Assembly: GCA_018814045.1 (NCBI GenBank)
Contig: JAHJAR010000060.1
Coordinates: forward strand, 16,126-80,125
Length of the DNA: 64,000 bases
Direction: 5' to 3'
Origin: Planctomycetota bacterium
Lineage (GTDB): Bacteria; Planctomycetota; Phycisphaerae; UBA1845; Fen-1342
Positions 35,247 through 46,493 of this stretch are shown in pieces. Positions within the stretch are counted from its first letter, which is position 1. Each line of letters begins with the position of its first letter. The notes beneath the pieces are model-generated. The model was given only the letters and a program-made list of their open reading frames with translations, had not been told where the DNA came from and did no database searches. The position numbers were made by a program, and so were the translations under genes.

Positions 35247-37724
35247 ATGACAACCGGCTCGGACTGGTATCGCAGCGACCACATCCTGCTCGAGGAATTC
35301 AGGCAAAGTGGCTGGGGCAGCCGGCCCGTGCCACGGGTTCCCGGCTACGAGGAACTGCGTGAACTGCGGCGCGGCGGACAGGGCATCGTCTACGAAGCCA
35401 CGCAACGCTCCACCCGCCGCCGCGTCGCCATCAAAGTACTGCTGGACGGACTGTGGGCCCAGGAGACCCAGCGCCGGCGCTTCGAACGCGAGATCGACCT
35501 GATCGCCACCCTGCGCCACCCCAACATCGTGCAACTCTACGACAGTGGCGTGACCGACAGCGACAACCCGTACTACGTAATGGAGTTCATCGCCGGCGTC
35601 GGCTTGGACGAGTACGCGCGCTGTGGTCCGAACACTACTTCGCCAGCACCCGCGACCGCCCGGGCGGAAACGACCCGCCCAGCACAACCCGGCGTTTTCG
35701 ACGTCCGCCAGACCTTGCACCTCTTCGCCAGGATTTGCGACGCGATCAACTACGCCCATCAGCGCGGCGTGATTCACCGCGACATCAAGCCCAGCAATAT
35801 CCGCGTCGATCCCGAGGGCCAGCCGCATGTGCTCGACTTCGGCCTGGCCAAGAGCGTACCCGGGCCGTTGGGCGTCGAAGCCGGTGCCGAGATGAGCCTG
35901 ACCGGCGAGTTCATGGGCTCGCTGCCGTGGGCCAGCCCGGAGCAAACCGAGGGTCTGCCGGACAAGATCGACATCCGCACGGATGTCTATTCGCTGGGGG
36001 TAGTGCTCTACCAGTTGCTGACCGGACGCTTTCCGTACACGGTCGTGGCCGGCCTGCGTGAGGTGCTCGACAGCATTCACACGGCTGAACCGCCCCCGCC
36101 GAGCCGGTACCGGGCCGAGATCGACGACGAGACCGACACGATCGTGCTGAAGTGTCTGGCCAAGCAGCCCGCGCGGCGTTACCAAAGCGCGGGCGAGTTG
36201 GCCCGCGACATCCGGCATTACCTGGCCGGCGAACCGATCGAGGCCAAACGCGACTCGGCCAGCTACGTGCTCCGCAAGCAGTTGCAACGCTACCGCCTGC
36301 CGGTCGCCGCTGCCGCCGCCTTCGTCCTGATCGTCACCGCCGGCTTCGTTACCTCACTGACCTTCTGGCGCCAAGCGGTGCGCCAGCGCGACGAGGCGCA
36401 ACACGAGGCAGCCGTCTCGACGGCCGTGACAGCTTTCCTGGAACAGATTCTGGGGGTTTCGGACCCATACGGTTACCGCTGGGCGGACAAATCCGCGCGC
36501 GAGTTGAGTGTCGCCGATGCTCTGGCCGAAGCGTCCAAGTGCATCGAGACGGCCTTTGCGGATCAACCGGACGTAGAGGTCGCCGCACGCACCACACTGG
36601 GACGCACGTTCCTGCACCTCGGCCAACTGCCGGACGCCGCGACCCACCTGGTTCAAGCCGTCGAGCTGGGCCGCCGAGTCTTGGGTGAAGAACACCCCAC
36701 CACGCTTGCCGCCATGTTCCATCTGGCCGAAATGCACCGCGACCGTGGCGAATTCTCCGAAGCAGTACGCCTCTACCGCCACGCCCTGTCCATTCGACGG
36801 CGGGATCTTGGCTCCGAGCATGCCGACACGTTGGCGTGTCTGCGCAACCTGGCGCTGACGCTGACGCGCAACGGAGACTTTGCCGAGGCCGAGCCACTCT
36901 ACCACGAGGCGCTCGAGATGAGCCGCCGCGTTCTTGGTGAAAAGCACTTCGACACACTGACCACACTCAGCTACTGGGCGTTGCAACTCACGCTGCTTGA
37001 GAGGGTAACTGAGGCCGAACAGGCGAACCGCGAAGTCTACGCGGGGTACCGGGAGCTGCTCGGCGACGAACACCCACTCACGCTGCTGCTGCAAAACTGC
37101 ATGGCGGACATGCTGCGTCGGCAAGGAAAGTACGACGAAGGCATTGCCCTGGCGCGCGACGCGTTGGCCAAGCATCGGCGTGTGCAAGGTGACAAGCACC
37201 CGGACACGCTGATTCTGATCAACAACCTGGGCCTGTTCCTGCGCGAGTGTGGTCAACTGGAGGAGGCGGAGGTGCTCGCACGCGAGGCGCTGGCGGGCTA
37301 CGAAGTCCAGTATGGCGCGCAGAACCCGGAAACGCTGATCCTGTCGAACAACCTGGCCGAGACCTTGCGGGACCAGGGCAGACTGGCAGAGGCCGAAACG
37401 CTCTTCGAGCAGCTCGAGCAAACAGCGGCACAAGCCCTGAAGCCCGAGCACTGGCTGCTCTGGAAGTTCAGGGCGGCCCACGGCCTCTGCCTGATGAGGA
37501 TGCAGCGCTTCGACGAAGCCGAAGCGCTGCTCACCGAGTGCCACGCCGCGTGGGCCGAGATCCTGGGCGCAGAGCAGGTCCGCACCGTCACGGTCGCAGA
37601 CCACCTCGTCGAGCTGTATGAAGCCTGGTCAAAACCCGCGGACGCCGCCCACTGGCGCGCCGTGCGAGCGGGGCACACCGATCCCGCTGACGCGCCGAAC
37701 GCCGCACCGGCCAGCCGCGACTAG
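35247..37724 (+). CDS. Membrane Ser/Thr protein kinase with TPR sensor domain
   Basis: An 825-residue Hanks-type kinase. The kinase domain (about 30-310) has GGQGIVYEA (Gly loop), VAIKVL (Lys near 63), CDAINYAHQRGVIHRDIKPSN (catalytic loop near 180), HVLDFGLAK and SLPWASPEQTEG in place of APE. A transmembrane helix (PVAAAAAFVLIVTAGFV) follows near 352. The external part carries six or more 42-residue kinesin-light-chain-type TPRs with the recurring GEEHPTTL/GSEHADTL/GDKHPDTL signature. ATG 35247 has GGGGAG upstream. It follows the ECF sigma factor after 19 bases; kinase control of that sigma factor is inferred. Confidence 0.95.
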   Translation: MTTGSDWYRSDHILLEEFRQSGWGSRPVPRVPGYEELRELRRGGQGIVYEATQRSTRRRVAIKVLLDGLWAQETQRRRFEREIDLIATLRHPNIVQLYDSGVTDSDNPYYVMEFIAGVGLDEYARCGPNTTSPAPATARAETTRPAQPGVFDVRQTLHLFARICDAINYAHQRGVIHRDIKPSNIRVDPEGQPHVLDFGLAKSVPGPLGVEAGAEMSLTGEFMGSLPWASPEQTEGLPDKIDIRTDVYSLGVVLYQLLTGRFPYTVVAGLREVLDSIHTAEPPPPSRYRAEIDDETDTIVLKCLAKQPARRYQSAGELARDIRHYLAGEPIEAKRDSASYVLRKQLQRYRLPVAAAAAFVLIVTAGFVTSLTFWRQAVRQRDEAQHEAAVSTAVTAFLEQILGVSDPYGYRWADKSARELSVADALAEASKCIETAFADQPDVEVAARTTLGRTFLHLGQLPDAATHLVQAVELGRRVLGEEHPTTLAAMFHLAEMHRDRGEFSEAVRLYRHALSIRRRDLGSEHADTLACLRNLALTLTRNGDFAEAEPLYHEALEMSRRVLGEKHFDTLTTLSYWALQLTLLERVTEAEQANREVYAGYRELLGDEHPLTLLLQNCMADMLRRQGKYDEGIALARDALAKHRRVQGDKHPDTLILINNLGLFLRECGQLEEAEVLAREALAGYEVQYGAQNPETLILSNNLAETLRDQGRLAEAETLFEQLEQTAAQALKPEHWLLWKFRAAHGLCLMRMQRFDEAEALLTECHAAWAEILGAEQVRTVTVADHLVELYEAWSKPADAAHWRAVRAGHTDPADAPNAAPASRD

Positions 37725-37934
37725 GGCGTCCTTCTTATCGCGGGCGCGTTTAGGCTCGAGCGCGGCACTCGCGGCGCAGGCTCTCCGCCGTGCCCCGGCA
37801 ATCCCTGGCAACGGGTCCGATTTTCTGTCAGACTGCGGGTTGTGGGGGCTATGTTTGGGTGAAAGAGACCTCGGCGATCCGGGAGGTTCGCCGCGGGGCG
37901 CTCTGCCAAATACATAATTTCAGGGAGGTGCGTG

Positions 37935-39830
37935 ATGCGGGCAGCGACTCAAATAATGTGGCTGATTGGCGTTGGAGTGTTACTCGTCGGCGGGTGCCCA
38001 ACTACCGAAGTTCCCGACGAACCGGTGAACTACCGTCCCGTTGCGAGCGCCGGCGCAGATGTGAACGCCTGCCTCAACGACACGGTAACCCTCACTTCGG
38101 CCGGCAGCACTGACGTCGACGGTGACGGCCTGACCTACGTCTGGGTCCAGACGCTGGGCGAACACGTCGACCTGACCGGAGCCACGGGCCTGCAACCCAC
38201 CTTCGAAGCGCTGCTGATCGGCACGTTCGAGTTCACCGTCACGGTCAACGACGGACAGGGCGGCTCCGACAGCGACACCGTACGCGTCGCCGTCAGCGAC
38301 TGCTCGTCCGGCGGCGGCCAGTCGAATCCCCCGCCCGAGGCCGTCAGCGTCGCAATCCTGCCTGCCACGGCCACGGTCACCATCGGCCAGACGCAGCAGT
38401 TCACGGCCAACGTTGAAAACGCGACCAACCTGGCGGTCACCTGGAGCATCGACAAAGGGCCGGCCTGGGGCACTATGTCCGCGAGCGGGCTGTACACGGC
38501 CCCCGCGACCGCGCCGACACCGGCCCAGGTGACCATCACAGCTACCAGCGTGGCCGATTCCACCCGCAGCGCCACCGCGCAGGTCACGATCATCGATGCG
38601 GGCAGCCCCACTGTCTCGATTCAAGTGACGCCCGCGACTGCCACGCTTGAACTGGGGCAGACTCAGCAGTTTCAGGCCAATGTGACCGGCACCGCCGACA
38701 CGGCGGTGACGTGGAGTGTGGACGAGGGACCAACCAGCGGCAGCGTCGATGTAACTGGTCTGTACACAACTCCGGCCACTCTCCCGGCTGCGGCCTACGC
38801 GACAGTTCGAGCCACCAGCGTGGCCGATCCCACGCGCAGCGCCGCCGCCCAGGTCACGCTGACGGAACCGGCGCAAGGCGGACCGTCCGCAACTGAGCAG
38901 GCCTCCTACACCCAACTCTTTAGCGAGGGCGGCGAAGTTGTAAGCGACGTCAACAGCCTGACACGAAAGGCAGCCTCGGCGGTCTTCGAGGCCAGCACCA
39001 TGAATGGCGGGGTTGAAACACTGACCGGCACGCTAACGCAGGTCAGCCAGGAGCCGGAGCAGTGGACCTACTCCCCCACACCGGCCGACAAGCTGGTCGT
39101 ATCGATTCCCGGGCAGACGCCGATCGAGTTCCACTTCAGCGCTTTCGATGGCCACAAGCAAGGCGACGCGGGAGACTTCGTCGACACCCACGACAACCTG
39201 GACTTCATCGTCGTCGTGGACGGTCTGTTCAACCTGCACATCCAGAGTTCATCCGTCCCAACCACGGGAGAGAAATACAATTGGGCCCGCAAGTTCTCGC
39301 GGACCATCACCGGCAACGCCGTCTACGAAGGACAAATGCACACCGTAGACCTAACGTACGAGGGTACGCAGGAAGGCGAAGTGGATTACAACTGGGCGGC
39401 GTCCACCTGGGGCGACGAGTGCCGCGGAACCATCACGGCCGGTACGACGGCGCTCACGATCTCCGAGTCATACTGGGGCTACTACACCTACTGGGACGGC
39501 AAGCACGTCTTCAACCGCGGCATGACCAACAACAGCTCGGCCACGATCGGCGGCGTGACGCTGAAGTTCCAGGAAGCCAAGGTCAGGTGGGAGAAGGTCT
39601 CGCGCGGACCAAGCTCGGCGGATGACGGCTACCGTGACGTGGAGTACGCCTTCAACAAAGTGGCTGAGCCGGACTACTGGTATTGCCAGGGGAACCTGCT
39701 CCGCAACGGTCAGGCCATCGGCACGGTCGAGTTCGACGGCCCGGTGGTCTACGACACCAAAGGCCCCGACCTGATCCTCCGCCTCAACACGGGCGAGGCG
39801 ATCCTGCTGCATCCACTGATCTACCCGTAG
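37935..39830 (+). CDS. Lipoprotein with PKD-like and Big-like domains
   Basis: A 631-residue exported lipoprotein. The lipobox is LLVGGC after a short hydrophobic signal. A PKD/cadherin-like domain follows ([20 protein letters not shown], then [20 protein letters not shown]), then two ~90-residue Big2-like repeats opening [20 protein letters not shown] and [20 protein letters not shown]. The C-terminal ~310 residues are rich in Trp/Tyr and beta-strand-like, with no family I recognise. ATG 37935 has GGAGG 6 bases upstream, preferred over GTG 37932. Probably a surface adhesion or envelope protein. Confidence 0.82.
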   Translation: MRAATQIMWLIGVGVLLVGGCPTTEVPDEPVNYRPVASAGADVNACLNDTVTLTSAGSTDVDGDGLTYVWVQTLGEHVDLTGATGLQPTFEALLIGTFEFTVTVNDGQGGSDSDTVRVAVSDCSSGGGQSNPPPEAVSVAILPATATVTIGQTQQFTANVENATNLAVTWSIDKGPAWGTMSASGLYTAPATAPTPAQVTITATSVADSTRSATAQVTIIDAGSPTVSIQVTPATATLELGQTQQFQANVTGTADTAVTWSVDEGPTSGSVDVTGLYTTPATLPAAAYATVRATSVADPTRSAAAQVTLTEPAQGGPSATEQASYTQLFSEGGEVVSDVNSLTRKAASAVFEASTMNGGVETLTGTLTQVSQEPEQWTYSPTPADKLVVSIPGQTPIEFHFSAFDGHKQGDAGDFVDTHDNLDFIVVVDGLFNLHIQSSSVPTTGEKYNWARKFSRTITGNAVYEGQMHTVDLTYEGTQEGEVDYNWAASTWGDECRGTITAGTTALTISESYWGYYTYWDGKHVFNRGMTNNSSATIGGVTLKFQEAKVRWEKVSRGPSSADDGYRDVEYAFNKVAEPDYWYCQGNLLRNGQAIGTVEFDGPVVYDTKGPDLILRLNTGEAILLHPLIYP

Positions 39831-39978
39831 ACACCGGGACACGCCGGGTCGTCGCCAATATCCCTGTGATGTCTGGGCGACCCGGCAGCGCTCCCTGAAC
39901 AACAGCACGTGGATTATTGACGTAACCTGCACCCGCTTGGGCGCCCATACAGCGGCGAGAGTCCTCAGGAGATTGGCC

Positions 39979-42900
39979 ATGAGAGGATCACGACGAAAGA
40001 GCAGCTCACCGTGGACCGGCAGCTTGTGCACACTCATAGGATTCCTGTGTTTCGCCTGTGTCCTCGCAGAAGCACAAGCAGTCCAGAAGCCCACACGACA
40101 GCAGAGTGGCGCCCAGGCGCAGCGCGTCCGTGGTGAAGGGCTGGGTCCGCTGTTTGACCCGACCGCCCGTCGGATGCACCTTCAACAGGTCGATAGTCCG
40201 CGTGCGAAGACCATCGCCCGGAATGTGCAGCAGGTGATCAACACGCTGCGTGCGACCCAGCCCGAACCGACGGAGTACCCGGTTTCGGTGGCCCAGCGGT
40301 CCGCGGCTCTGGCGGCCCTCCAGGCCCGCGCGGCTGGAGCGGTGACGCTGAGTGTGCGTGAGGACGTGGGCACGCCGCGCGAAATTCGTGGCCCGGTTCT
40401 GGAACAACGCGTGGCCTTGTCCGAGGCTGGCTACGATCGCGGCGTCGCCACCGCCCACCGGTTCTTGCGCCGCAATCAGGAGCTTCTACATCTTGAGGAT
40501 GCTGACGCCGAACTGGTGTTGATTCGCAGCCAGACGGACGAACGCGGCAACCGGCACTTGCGTTTCTCACAAACGTACGCCGGCCTGGATGTCTGGCCCG
40601 GCGACGTGAACGTACACCTCGACGCGGATGGCAATGTCTACCTGATGAACGGCGCGTACGTTGCCTCGCCGGCGCAGCTCGACCTCCTGCCGACGATTGG
40701 CCCGGAGGACGCGGCCGCACTGGCGCGCTGGTCCACGTCGGTAGGCTCGGACGCCGAGACCAGCGAGCCGGTGCTGATGATCTATGCCCCTGGTGACGCC
40801 CCCACGCGTCTGGCGTGGAAGGTGGAAGTCTGGCATGGCCAGGACCAGGGCTGGCAGGTATTCGTGGACGCCTGGGATGGCAGCGCGCTCGACACGCTCA
40901 GCCTGGTCTACACGGAGAATGTCACCGGTAGCGGCATTGACGTCTCCGACCAGCAGCGCGCCTTGAACGTCTGGCACAATGCCGGCGAGTACTATCTTGT
41001 GGATACCAGCAAGCCGATGTTCGACCCGACTTCGACGCCCCCCCGCATGGACCAGACGCGCGGCGGCATCTTTGTCTTTGACGGCGCCAACCGCGACCAC
41101 AAGGACCCCAACTGGACAGCCGACGTCGTCTTCTCATCGAACGCCAACCAGTGGCCCTTACGCGACGCGGTCAGCACCGCCCACGGAATGTCGCGCATAT
41201 ACGACTTCTATCGCGAGGTGCACCAACGCAACTCCTACGACAACGCTGGAGCCAATATCCTCGGCGTCGTGCGCTATGGCCAGAACTACGACAACGCGTT
41301 CTGGAACGGCCGCTTCCTGGCCTATGGCGATGCGAAGCCATACGTAAGCGGCTTCGATCTCATCGGGCACGAGTTCACCCATGCGGTGGAAGGCTCCGAG
41401 TCGAAGATGAAGTACGAAAACCAGTCGGGCGCGCTGATGGAGGCCTGGTCGGATATCTTCGGCAACATGTTCGAGGAGTGGGTGGTCGGCCAAACGGACT
41501 GGATCCAGGGAGCCGATTTCGACGCCGCCGGCCGCAACCTGCTCAACCCTGGCAACGTTGAGATCATACCGGGCAGTGGCCGCAGGTACCCCGCCCGCAT
41601 GGCCGAGTTCCTGGGCCCCGACGACCCGCTGCTCCTCCAGGCTGTGGATCGGGATCACGGCGGTGTCCACATCAACTGCACGATCGTGGCCCACGCGTTC
41701 TACCTGCTCGCGGAGGGCATGAACGGCGCCATCGGCACCGCCGATGCTCAGAAGATCTTCTATCACGCCATGGTCAACCACATGGTTACCAACGAGCAGT
41801 TCATCGACGCCCGCCTGCACTGCGTCCAGTCGGCACACGAGCTGTTTGGCGACGGATCGACGCAACACACGGCCACGCAACAGGCCTTCGATGCCGTCGA
41901 GATCTTCGCTCCCGGCAGCGGGGGCGGCGGCGGTGGTGCCGGTGGTGCCGGCGGCGGCAACGTCCTGCCCGACCCGCCCCAATTCCCGCCCGTACAGGCC
42001 CCGGACTCCACGCTCTTCCTCAAGCCGGACCCCTACGGCTACGGCCTGTGGTGTCTGGCACGCCGCGAGAACACCCTCGGTGATGGAGACGAAGGCGAGT
42101 GTCTGATCGAACCCGGCACGAACTACCTGATTCCGGTCACGCCCTCGCGGCTCGCGGTCTCCGGAAACGGCGACGTGGTGGCATACGTGACCGGCGACAA
42201 ACGCCTGTGCATCTTGGCGACCAATCCAACCACCCCCGAAGAGGTTTCCTACTACGGCGACCCCGGCAGCGTGTCCGCCGTGGCAATGTCCCCAGACCAA
42301 AAACGCCTGGCGTTCGTGCTCTGCGACGAGAGCGGAAACGCCACGAATACGATCACCGTGGTAGACCTGGCGGCGGGTGGCCAACCGCAGACCTATGTCC
42401 TGGCCGCAACGGCTCCGGATTCCGAGGAGCCAATTCCGATTGACTACGCCGACGTGATGGACTTCGCCGCGGACGGCCGCGTCCTGATCTACGACGCGTT
42501 CACCGAGTTCACCGCCAACGACGGTTCGCAAGCCAACGCCTGGGCAATCTACGCGCTCGATCTGGAGAGCGGGTCAACATCGACGCTCTACGCTCCCGAG
42601 CCGGGCTCGGGCAACAACGTCGGCAATCCCTCGCTAAGCCAGACCTGCGACTACTACATGACCTTCGAGGCCTTCACGATCACGCAGCAATACCCACTGA
42701 CCGTGCAGACCCACATTCTCGCGGCCGACCTGCTGACCAACAGCATCGTGGAAGTTGACACCTACGAACTCTCGGGCGGGTTGCTCGGCTTCCCGTGCTA
42801 CAGCGGCGACGACCAGGCGATCCTCTATACCGTGCCCGCTGCCACCACGTACGGCTGCGCCATCGAGGGCACACTGGTCGCCGATCGGATCACACCCCAG

Positions 42901-43878
42901 AGCGAACGCGGGGCCTGGCTGTCGAATGCTGCTTACGGTGTGATCTATCGCCGCGGCGCCTGGGCTGGCCCGCCGCCGGACGGCGATGGGGACTGGGTCC
43001 CCGATGATCAGGACAACTGCCCGACGACGTCGAACCCCGATCAACGTGACTCGGATGGAGATGGCCTCGGCGACGTTTGCGAGAACTGCCCGCAGGATCC
43101 CAATAAGACCGAACCCGGCGCCTGCGGTTGCGGACGGCCCGACATCGACAGTGACCACGACGGCGTCCTGGATTGCAGCGACGGCTGCCCCAACGATCCG
43201 AACAAGACCGAGCCCGGCGCCTGCGGCTGTGGGGAGCCGGAGACTGGCGACAGCGACGGCGATGGCGTACCCGATTGCGCCGACGGTTGCCCCAACGACC
43301 CGCAGAAGACCGATCCCGGAGCCTGCGGGTGCGGGCAACCCGATACCGACAGCGACGGCGACGGCACGCCCGATTGCCTCGACGGCTGCCCGGATGACCC
43401 GTACAAGACCGGCCCCGGCGATTGTGGCTGCGGCCAAACGGACTCCGACCGCGACGGCGACGGCACGCCCGATTGCCTCGACGGCTGCCCGGATGACCCG
43501 TACAAGACCGGCCCCGGCGATTGTGGCTGCGGCCAAACGGACTCCGACCGCGACGGCGACGGCGTACCCGATTGCCTGGACGGCTGCCCCGATGACCCGT
43601 ACAAGACCGATCCCGGCGGCTGCGGCTGCGGCCAACCGGAGACATCCGACTGTGGTGCCAGCACCGGTGGAGGCGGCAATGCGGGTGGCGGCGGCAACGA
43701 AGGTGGTGGTAACGCTGGCGGCGGTGAATCCGGCCAGACGACTCCGTTGATCATGCCGGCCGGGCCGTGCGGAATCACCAGCACGATGATGTTGACGCTA
43801 ACGCTGATCGGCTTGTCTTGGAGCAGTCGCACGCGTCGCTGCGGCCGCGCCCTCAGCGCCGCGGCGCGACGCCGCTGA
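39979..43878 (+). CDS. Secreted M4 (thermolysin-type) metalloprotease with TSP3 repeats
   Basis: A 1299-residue exported zinc protease. Order: signal peptide ([20 protein letters not shown]), FTP/PepSY propeptide ([20 protein letters not shown]), M4 domain with [10 protein letters not shown] near residue 463 (HExxH) and [12 protein letters not shown] near 486 (third ligand Glu), and [20 protein letters not shown] (proton-donor His region). Then a Gly-rich linker, ~300 residues of TolB-like propeller, and about six thrombospondin type 3-like Ca2+-binding repeats ([17 protein letters not shown] and variants, residues ~1000-1220). A Gly/Asn tail ends in a hydrophobic segment and SSRTRR, resembling a sorting signal. 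ATG 39979 has AGGAG upstream. Confidence 0.94.
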   Translation: MRGSRRKSSSPWTGSLCTLIGFLCFACVLAEAQAVQKPTRQQSGAQAQRVRGEGLGPLFDPTARRMHLQQVDSPRAKTIARNVQQVINTLRATQPEPTEYPVSVAQRSAALAALQARAAGAVTLSVREDVGTPREIRGPVLEQRVALSEAGYDRGVATAHRFLRRNQELLHLEDADAELVLIRSQTDERGNRHLRFSQTYAGLDVWPGDVNVHLDADGNVYLMNGAYVASPAQLDLLPTIGPEDAAALARWSTSVGSDAETSEPVLMIYAPGDAPTRLAWKVEVWHGQDQGWQVFVDAWDGSALDTLSLVYTENVTGSGIDVSDQQRALNVWHNAGEYYLVDTSKPMFDPTSTPPRMDQTRGGIFVFDGANRDHKDPNWTADVVFSSNANQWPLRDAVSTAHGMSRIYDFYREVHQRNSYDNAGANILGVVRYGQNYDNAFWNGRFLAYGDAKPYVSGFDLIGHEFTHAVEGSESKMKYENQSGALMEAWSDIFGNMFEEWVVGQTDWIQGADFDAAGRNLLNPGNVEIIPGSGRRYPARMAEFLGPDDPLLLQAVDRDHGGVHINCTIVAHAFYLLAEGMNGAIGTADAQKIFYHAMVNHMVTNEQFIDARLHCVQSAHELFGDGSTQHTATQQAFDAVEIFAPGSGGGGGGAGGAGGGNVLPDPPQFPPVQAPDSTLFLKPDPYGYGLWCLARRENTLGDGDEGECLIEPGTNYLIPVTPSRLAVSGNGDVVAYVTGDKRLCILATNPTTPEEVSYYGDPGSVSAVAMSPDQKRLAFVLCDESGNATNTITVVDLAAGGQPQTYVLAATAPDSEEPIPIDYADVMDFAADGRVLIYDAFTEFTANDGSQANAWAIYALDLESGSTSTLYAPEPGSGNNVGNPSLSQTCDYYMTFEAFTITQQYPLTVQTHILAADLLTNSIVEVDTYELSGGLLGFPCYSGDDQAILYTVPAATTYGCAIEGTLVADRITPQSERGAWLSNAAYGVIYRRGAWAGPPPDGDGDWVPDDQDNCPTTSNPDQRDSDGDGLGDVCENCPQDPNKTEPGACGCGRPDIDSDHDGVLDCSDGCPNDPNKTEPGACGCGEPETGDSDGDGVPDCADGCPNDPQKTDPGACGCGQPDTDSDGDGTPDCLDGCPDDPYKTGPGDCGCGQTDSDRDGDGTPDCLDGCPDDPYKTGPGDCGCGQTDSDRDGDGVPDCLDGCPDDPYKTDPGGCGCGQPETSDCGASTGGGGNAGGGGNEGGGNAGGGESGQTTPLIMPAGPCGITSTMMLTLTLIGLSWSSRTRRCGRALSAAARRR
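43352..43549. repeat. Perfect 99-bp tandem duplication within the TSP3 region
   Basis: Bases 43352-43450 and 43451-43549 are identical as read here, one 33-residue repeat ([20 protein letters not shown] and following) duplicated exactly. Neighbouring TSP3 units differ at many synonymous positions, so this pair is a recent duplication and the repeat number may vary between strains. Confidence 0.9.
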
Positions 43879-44046
43879 CCAACACGACCGCTCTACCGCC
43901 TACCGCGCGGAGCACTTGCCGGATAACGCGGCCTCGGGCAACCGCCCGCCGGGCCGTGGCGCGGCCGAGTGAGGCGCAGCAGAAAGCACAGCAGTCAGCG
44001 ACCGGCGACGATGAACAGCGAAAGACCACCGAACCACCGGACCACG

Positions 44047-44068
44047 AAAAAACCCTGAAAAAACAGGG
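44047..44068 (-). terminator. Rho-independent terminator, probably for the tRNA
   Basis: On the - strand a CCCTG / CAGGG stem with a T6 loop is followed by a run of six T. It lies 50 bases downstream of the tRNA on the same strand. Confidence 0.6.
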
Positions 44069-44117
44069 AAAAGTCGGACGCGAGCCCGCGTGTGCAACCG
44101 CCGACAAAACGGTCGGA

Positions 44118-44191
44118 TGGGCCCAGCAGGACTCGAACCTGCGACCAGCGGATTATGAGTCCGCAGCTCTAACCAACTGAGCTATGGGCCC
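44118..44191 (-). tRNA. tRNA with CAU anticodon, probably tRNA-Ile2 (or elongator Met)
   Basis: A 74-nt cloverleaf on the - strand. The acceptor stem is GGGCCCA paired to the 3' GGGCCC plus discriminator A; the D arm is GCTCAGTTGGTTAGAGC; the anticodon loop CTCATAA places CAT at 44155-44157; the T arm is GGTTCGAGTCC. The CCA end is not encoded. G1-C72 pairing excludes the initiator tRNA, which has a mismatch there. The body sequence resembles tRNA-Ile2, whose C34 is modified to lysidine by TilS; elongator Met remains possible. Confidence 0.95.
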
Positions 44192-44458
44192 CGTTCCCGG
44201 CGCCGCGACCCGATGTGTCAGGGTCGGTCACGCTCCTCTGCAACCAGTTTATGTTGCCTCGCTCTACGCGTAAACACGAATTGAATCGTCAATTCACAGC
44301 CGCCGGGTTCCAGCGACGATCCGCGCTCGTAACTGACGGCACGACCAACTCCGCGCGCCAGACTGAAGCGTAGTGCCGCGACGTCACAACCAGTTGCGCA
44401 GGCGGCGGTCAAGACCGCCCACGCCATCGCGAGAGTGTGAGGATGGCTGAGACGGTCG

Positions 44459-45877
44459 TCAGCGGCCCAGTTCGGACGCCGGCAGCTTTCCCGCGTTGAG
44501 CCGGGGGAGGACTCGGATCAGTCGCGCGGCGCGATATTCCTCGTCGTCGGCCGTCACGACGCGCAGGCCCAACGTATATTCCTTGGGCTCGGCGAGCGTC
44601 TTCTGCCCGTTCACACCATTGCAGATCGGCACGCCGTCGAGCGTCCACAAGAAATTAGCGGTGCGTTGCCAACTGGGCGGACATTCGGCCCAGAATCCAA
44701 GGTGCAGGGGTTCGATGCCAATCGCCGAGGAAACGTGGATGCTCAGCGGTGACCGCTCGGGCCCGGCTTGGGCGGTGTCCGCGGAACGCTCGGGGGTCGG
44801 TGTGCTGCCAGTGGAGGCGTACGGGCGACGCTCCTGCCTCACCACGCCTCGATCACCCCGCGTGCTCGGCTCCCAGGCCTGCGGCTGGCCACTCGGCCGG
44901 GGTGCGGTTGGGGACGCCGTACCGGCAACCTCAACACCACGCGCTGGTTCGGTTGGTGGAACCTGGAATCGGGACGACTGTCCCGCCAGGAATGCCAGCC
45001 CCTCCGGATTGCCATCGATGGCCTGTCGCTGGACGAGCGCGGTTGGCGAGTGTTTGGGTTGTATGCCCGCAACACGCCCGAAGAAGTCGGCCGCCATGTC
45101 GGGCGTACGCTCATGCCCGCGGTCCTTGATCATGATCCAGAAGTTGTTCTTGTAGCTGTGCTGCGTGTACCACTTGATGGCCTCGCGCGACTCCCGCTGG
45201 CAGCCAGCGAAGTCGTTTTCAGTCGACAAGACCAGCACGGGGTGGTATTGCGACTCTGCGGTCGCCGCCGGGTCGAGCACCTCTGCTGAGAAGTTGGACT
45301 GCCGGACTGCCAGGCACGTAAACCGGCCCGGGTGTCGGTTGAACATGTAGTGTGCCATGTACCCACCCGAGGACCAGCTTGTCGCCAGGACATTGCCGCG
45401 GTCGATCGGGAGTGTGGCGGCGACGTGGTCCATAATCGCCAACGTTGCCAACTCGTCCGACTTGAATGCCGGCGTGATGCTGTGCAGCGGGAATTGGCGA
45501 AGGACGTCGGGTGCCAGCAGTTGTGGGGCGAGGACGACGAAGTTGTAGCGGTCGGCCTCCTGCTCCCACTCACACGCTTGCGGGCGCGCGTTGTCGAACG
45601 GCTTCATCCCGTGGAACGTAACCACGAGCGGCCAGGTGCGGCTGGCTCGGGCGCTCGCACTAGCCTTCATGTAGTCCGCTGGCAGGTACAACCAATACCC
45701 GCGCTTCGAGGTCGGCTCCACGACATGGGAGAGCTGGCCGCCGCCGCGCGGCTGGGGTACGGCGCAACCGGTTCCGACGAGCGTGGCCGCCAGGCCCAAC
45801 AGCAGGCTTAGCCGGCGCCGACCAGCCGCACGCCACGCAGCAGGCGACGTTGCAAAAGCGCAGCTTCCGTGCTTCAA
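44459..45877 (-). CDS. Alpha/beta-hydrolase (esterase/depolymerase-like) lipoprotein
   Basis: A protein of about 472 residues with a signal peptide and lipobox (LGLAATLVGTGC), an alpha/beta-hydrolase domain of the PHB-depolymerase/LpqC-like kind and a C-terminal Ig/PKD-like domain. The fold is indicated by YWLYLPADYM, WPLVVTFHGM, the nucleophile elbow TSWSSGGYM (first Gly of GxSxG replaced by Ser), LVLSTENDFAGC (Asp region) and IMIKDRGHERTPD (His). The frame is open to 46099, but TTG 45877 puts the lipobox at a normal distance and has GAGGTG upstream. Substrate unknown, likely an ester or polymer at the cell surface. Confidence 0.78.
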   Translation of the reverse strand: MKHGSCAFATSPAAWRAAGRRRLSLLLGLAATLVGTGCAVPQPRGGGQLSHVVEPTSKRGYWLYLPADYMKASASARASRTWPLVVTFHGMKPFDNARPQACEWEQEADRYNFVVLAPQLLAPDVLRQFPLHSITPAFKSDELATLAIMDHVAATLPIDRGNVLATSWSSGGYMAHYMFNRHPGRFTCLAVRQSNFSAEVLDPAATAESQYHPVLVLSTENDFAGCQRESREAIKWYTQHSYKNNFWIMIKDRGHERTPDMAADFFGRVAGIQPKHSPTALVQRQAIDGNPEGLAFLAGQSSRFQVPPTEPARGVEVAGTASPTAPRPSGQPQAWEPSTRGDRGVVRQERRPYASTGSTPTPERSADTAQAGPERSPLSIHVSSAIGIEPLHLGFWAECPPSWQRTANFLWTLDGVPICNGVNGQKTLAEPKEYTLGLRVVTADDEEYRAARLIRVLPRLNAGKLPASELGR

Positions 45878-46141
45878 GTCGTGTTCACCTCGGGCCCTCC
45901 GCGCCACCGGGAGTTCCACCAGGGCACCAGCCTTACCTATCGGATACGGACAACGATGCAATTGTGGCAGTCTCCAGTAACGACCCACGCCTGTTCGTCC
46001 GCGGACGCCGGCGCAGGAGATCCGTTGCATTCCAGTACCCTGTCGCCGGAATCTATATTCCGCTCGGCGGCGAAGTGGCCGATCTGTCGGGTTAGCCATG
46101 AAGCGGCGCGCGGCGCACAGAAGCCCCGCTTCGCAGCGAAG

Positions 46142-46366
46142 TTAGGGATCGCCGACTTCGGCCGGCCAGTCGGCGAAGGCGGCCAGGAAACTGGCACTCC
46201 AGAATTCGGCCAGGAGCGGGTCAACCGCGCCAGAGAATCCGTTAATCACCGTGCGGGCGGTCAGATCGACGCACGTGGTTTCGAGCAGCGGCAACGTCAG
46301 CGCCACGATTGCCGCCGCTCTTAACCAGCGCGCTCGAATCCGCATCGTCGTAGGCTTGCCAACCAT
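46142..46366 (-). CDS. Small exported protein, hypothetical
   Basis: A 74-residue frame; from the internal Met at 46345 it reads MRIRARWLRAAAIVALTLPL, a basic N-terminus and hydrophobic core, then LETTCVDLTARTVINGFSGA. The Cys could be a lipidation site, but the context is not a classical lipobox. Small exported proteins of this general form are common in planctomycetes. The ribosome-binding site is weak for both candidate starts (46366 and 46345). The function is unknown. Confidence 0.5.
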   Translation of the reverse strand: MVGKPTTMRIRARWLRAAAIVALTLPLLETTCVDLTARTVINGFSGAVDPLLAEFWSASFLAAFADWPAEVGDP

Positions 46367-46493
46367 GGTCGGCCCAGTCGTCCCTGTGGCCGGGATCCCT
46401 GCTCACACAATAGTCGCATTCTAGCGAACTGGCAACCGACCACAAAGTGACCGGTGCAGGTGCGGAGCCGGTTGGCGCGTGTACAATGCTGCG

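Noticed and set aside
42634..43635. Repetitive - strand frames across the TSP3 region
   Set aside because: They mirror the tandem repeats of the M4 protease gene and have no independent support.
43000..43650. Possible CRISPR array
   Set aside because: The regular ~99-bp period is a coding repeat (DxDxDGxxD Ca2+-binding motif), with no short direct repeats separated by unique spacers. No cas genes are present.
43879..44117. Short frames between the M4 protease and the tRNA
   Set aside because: Low-complexity frames running through the terminator; no start signals.
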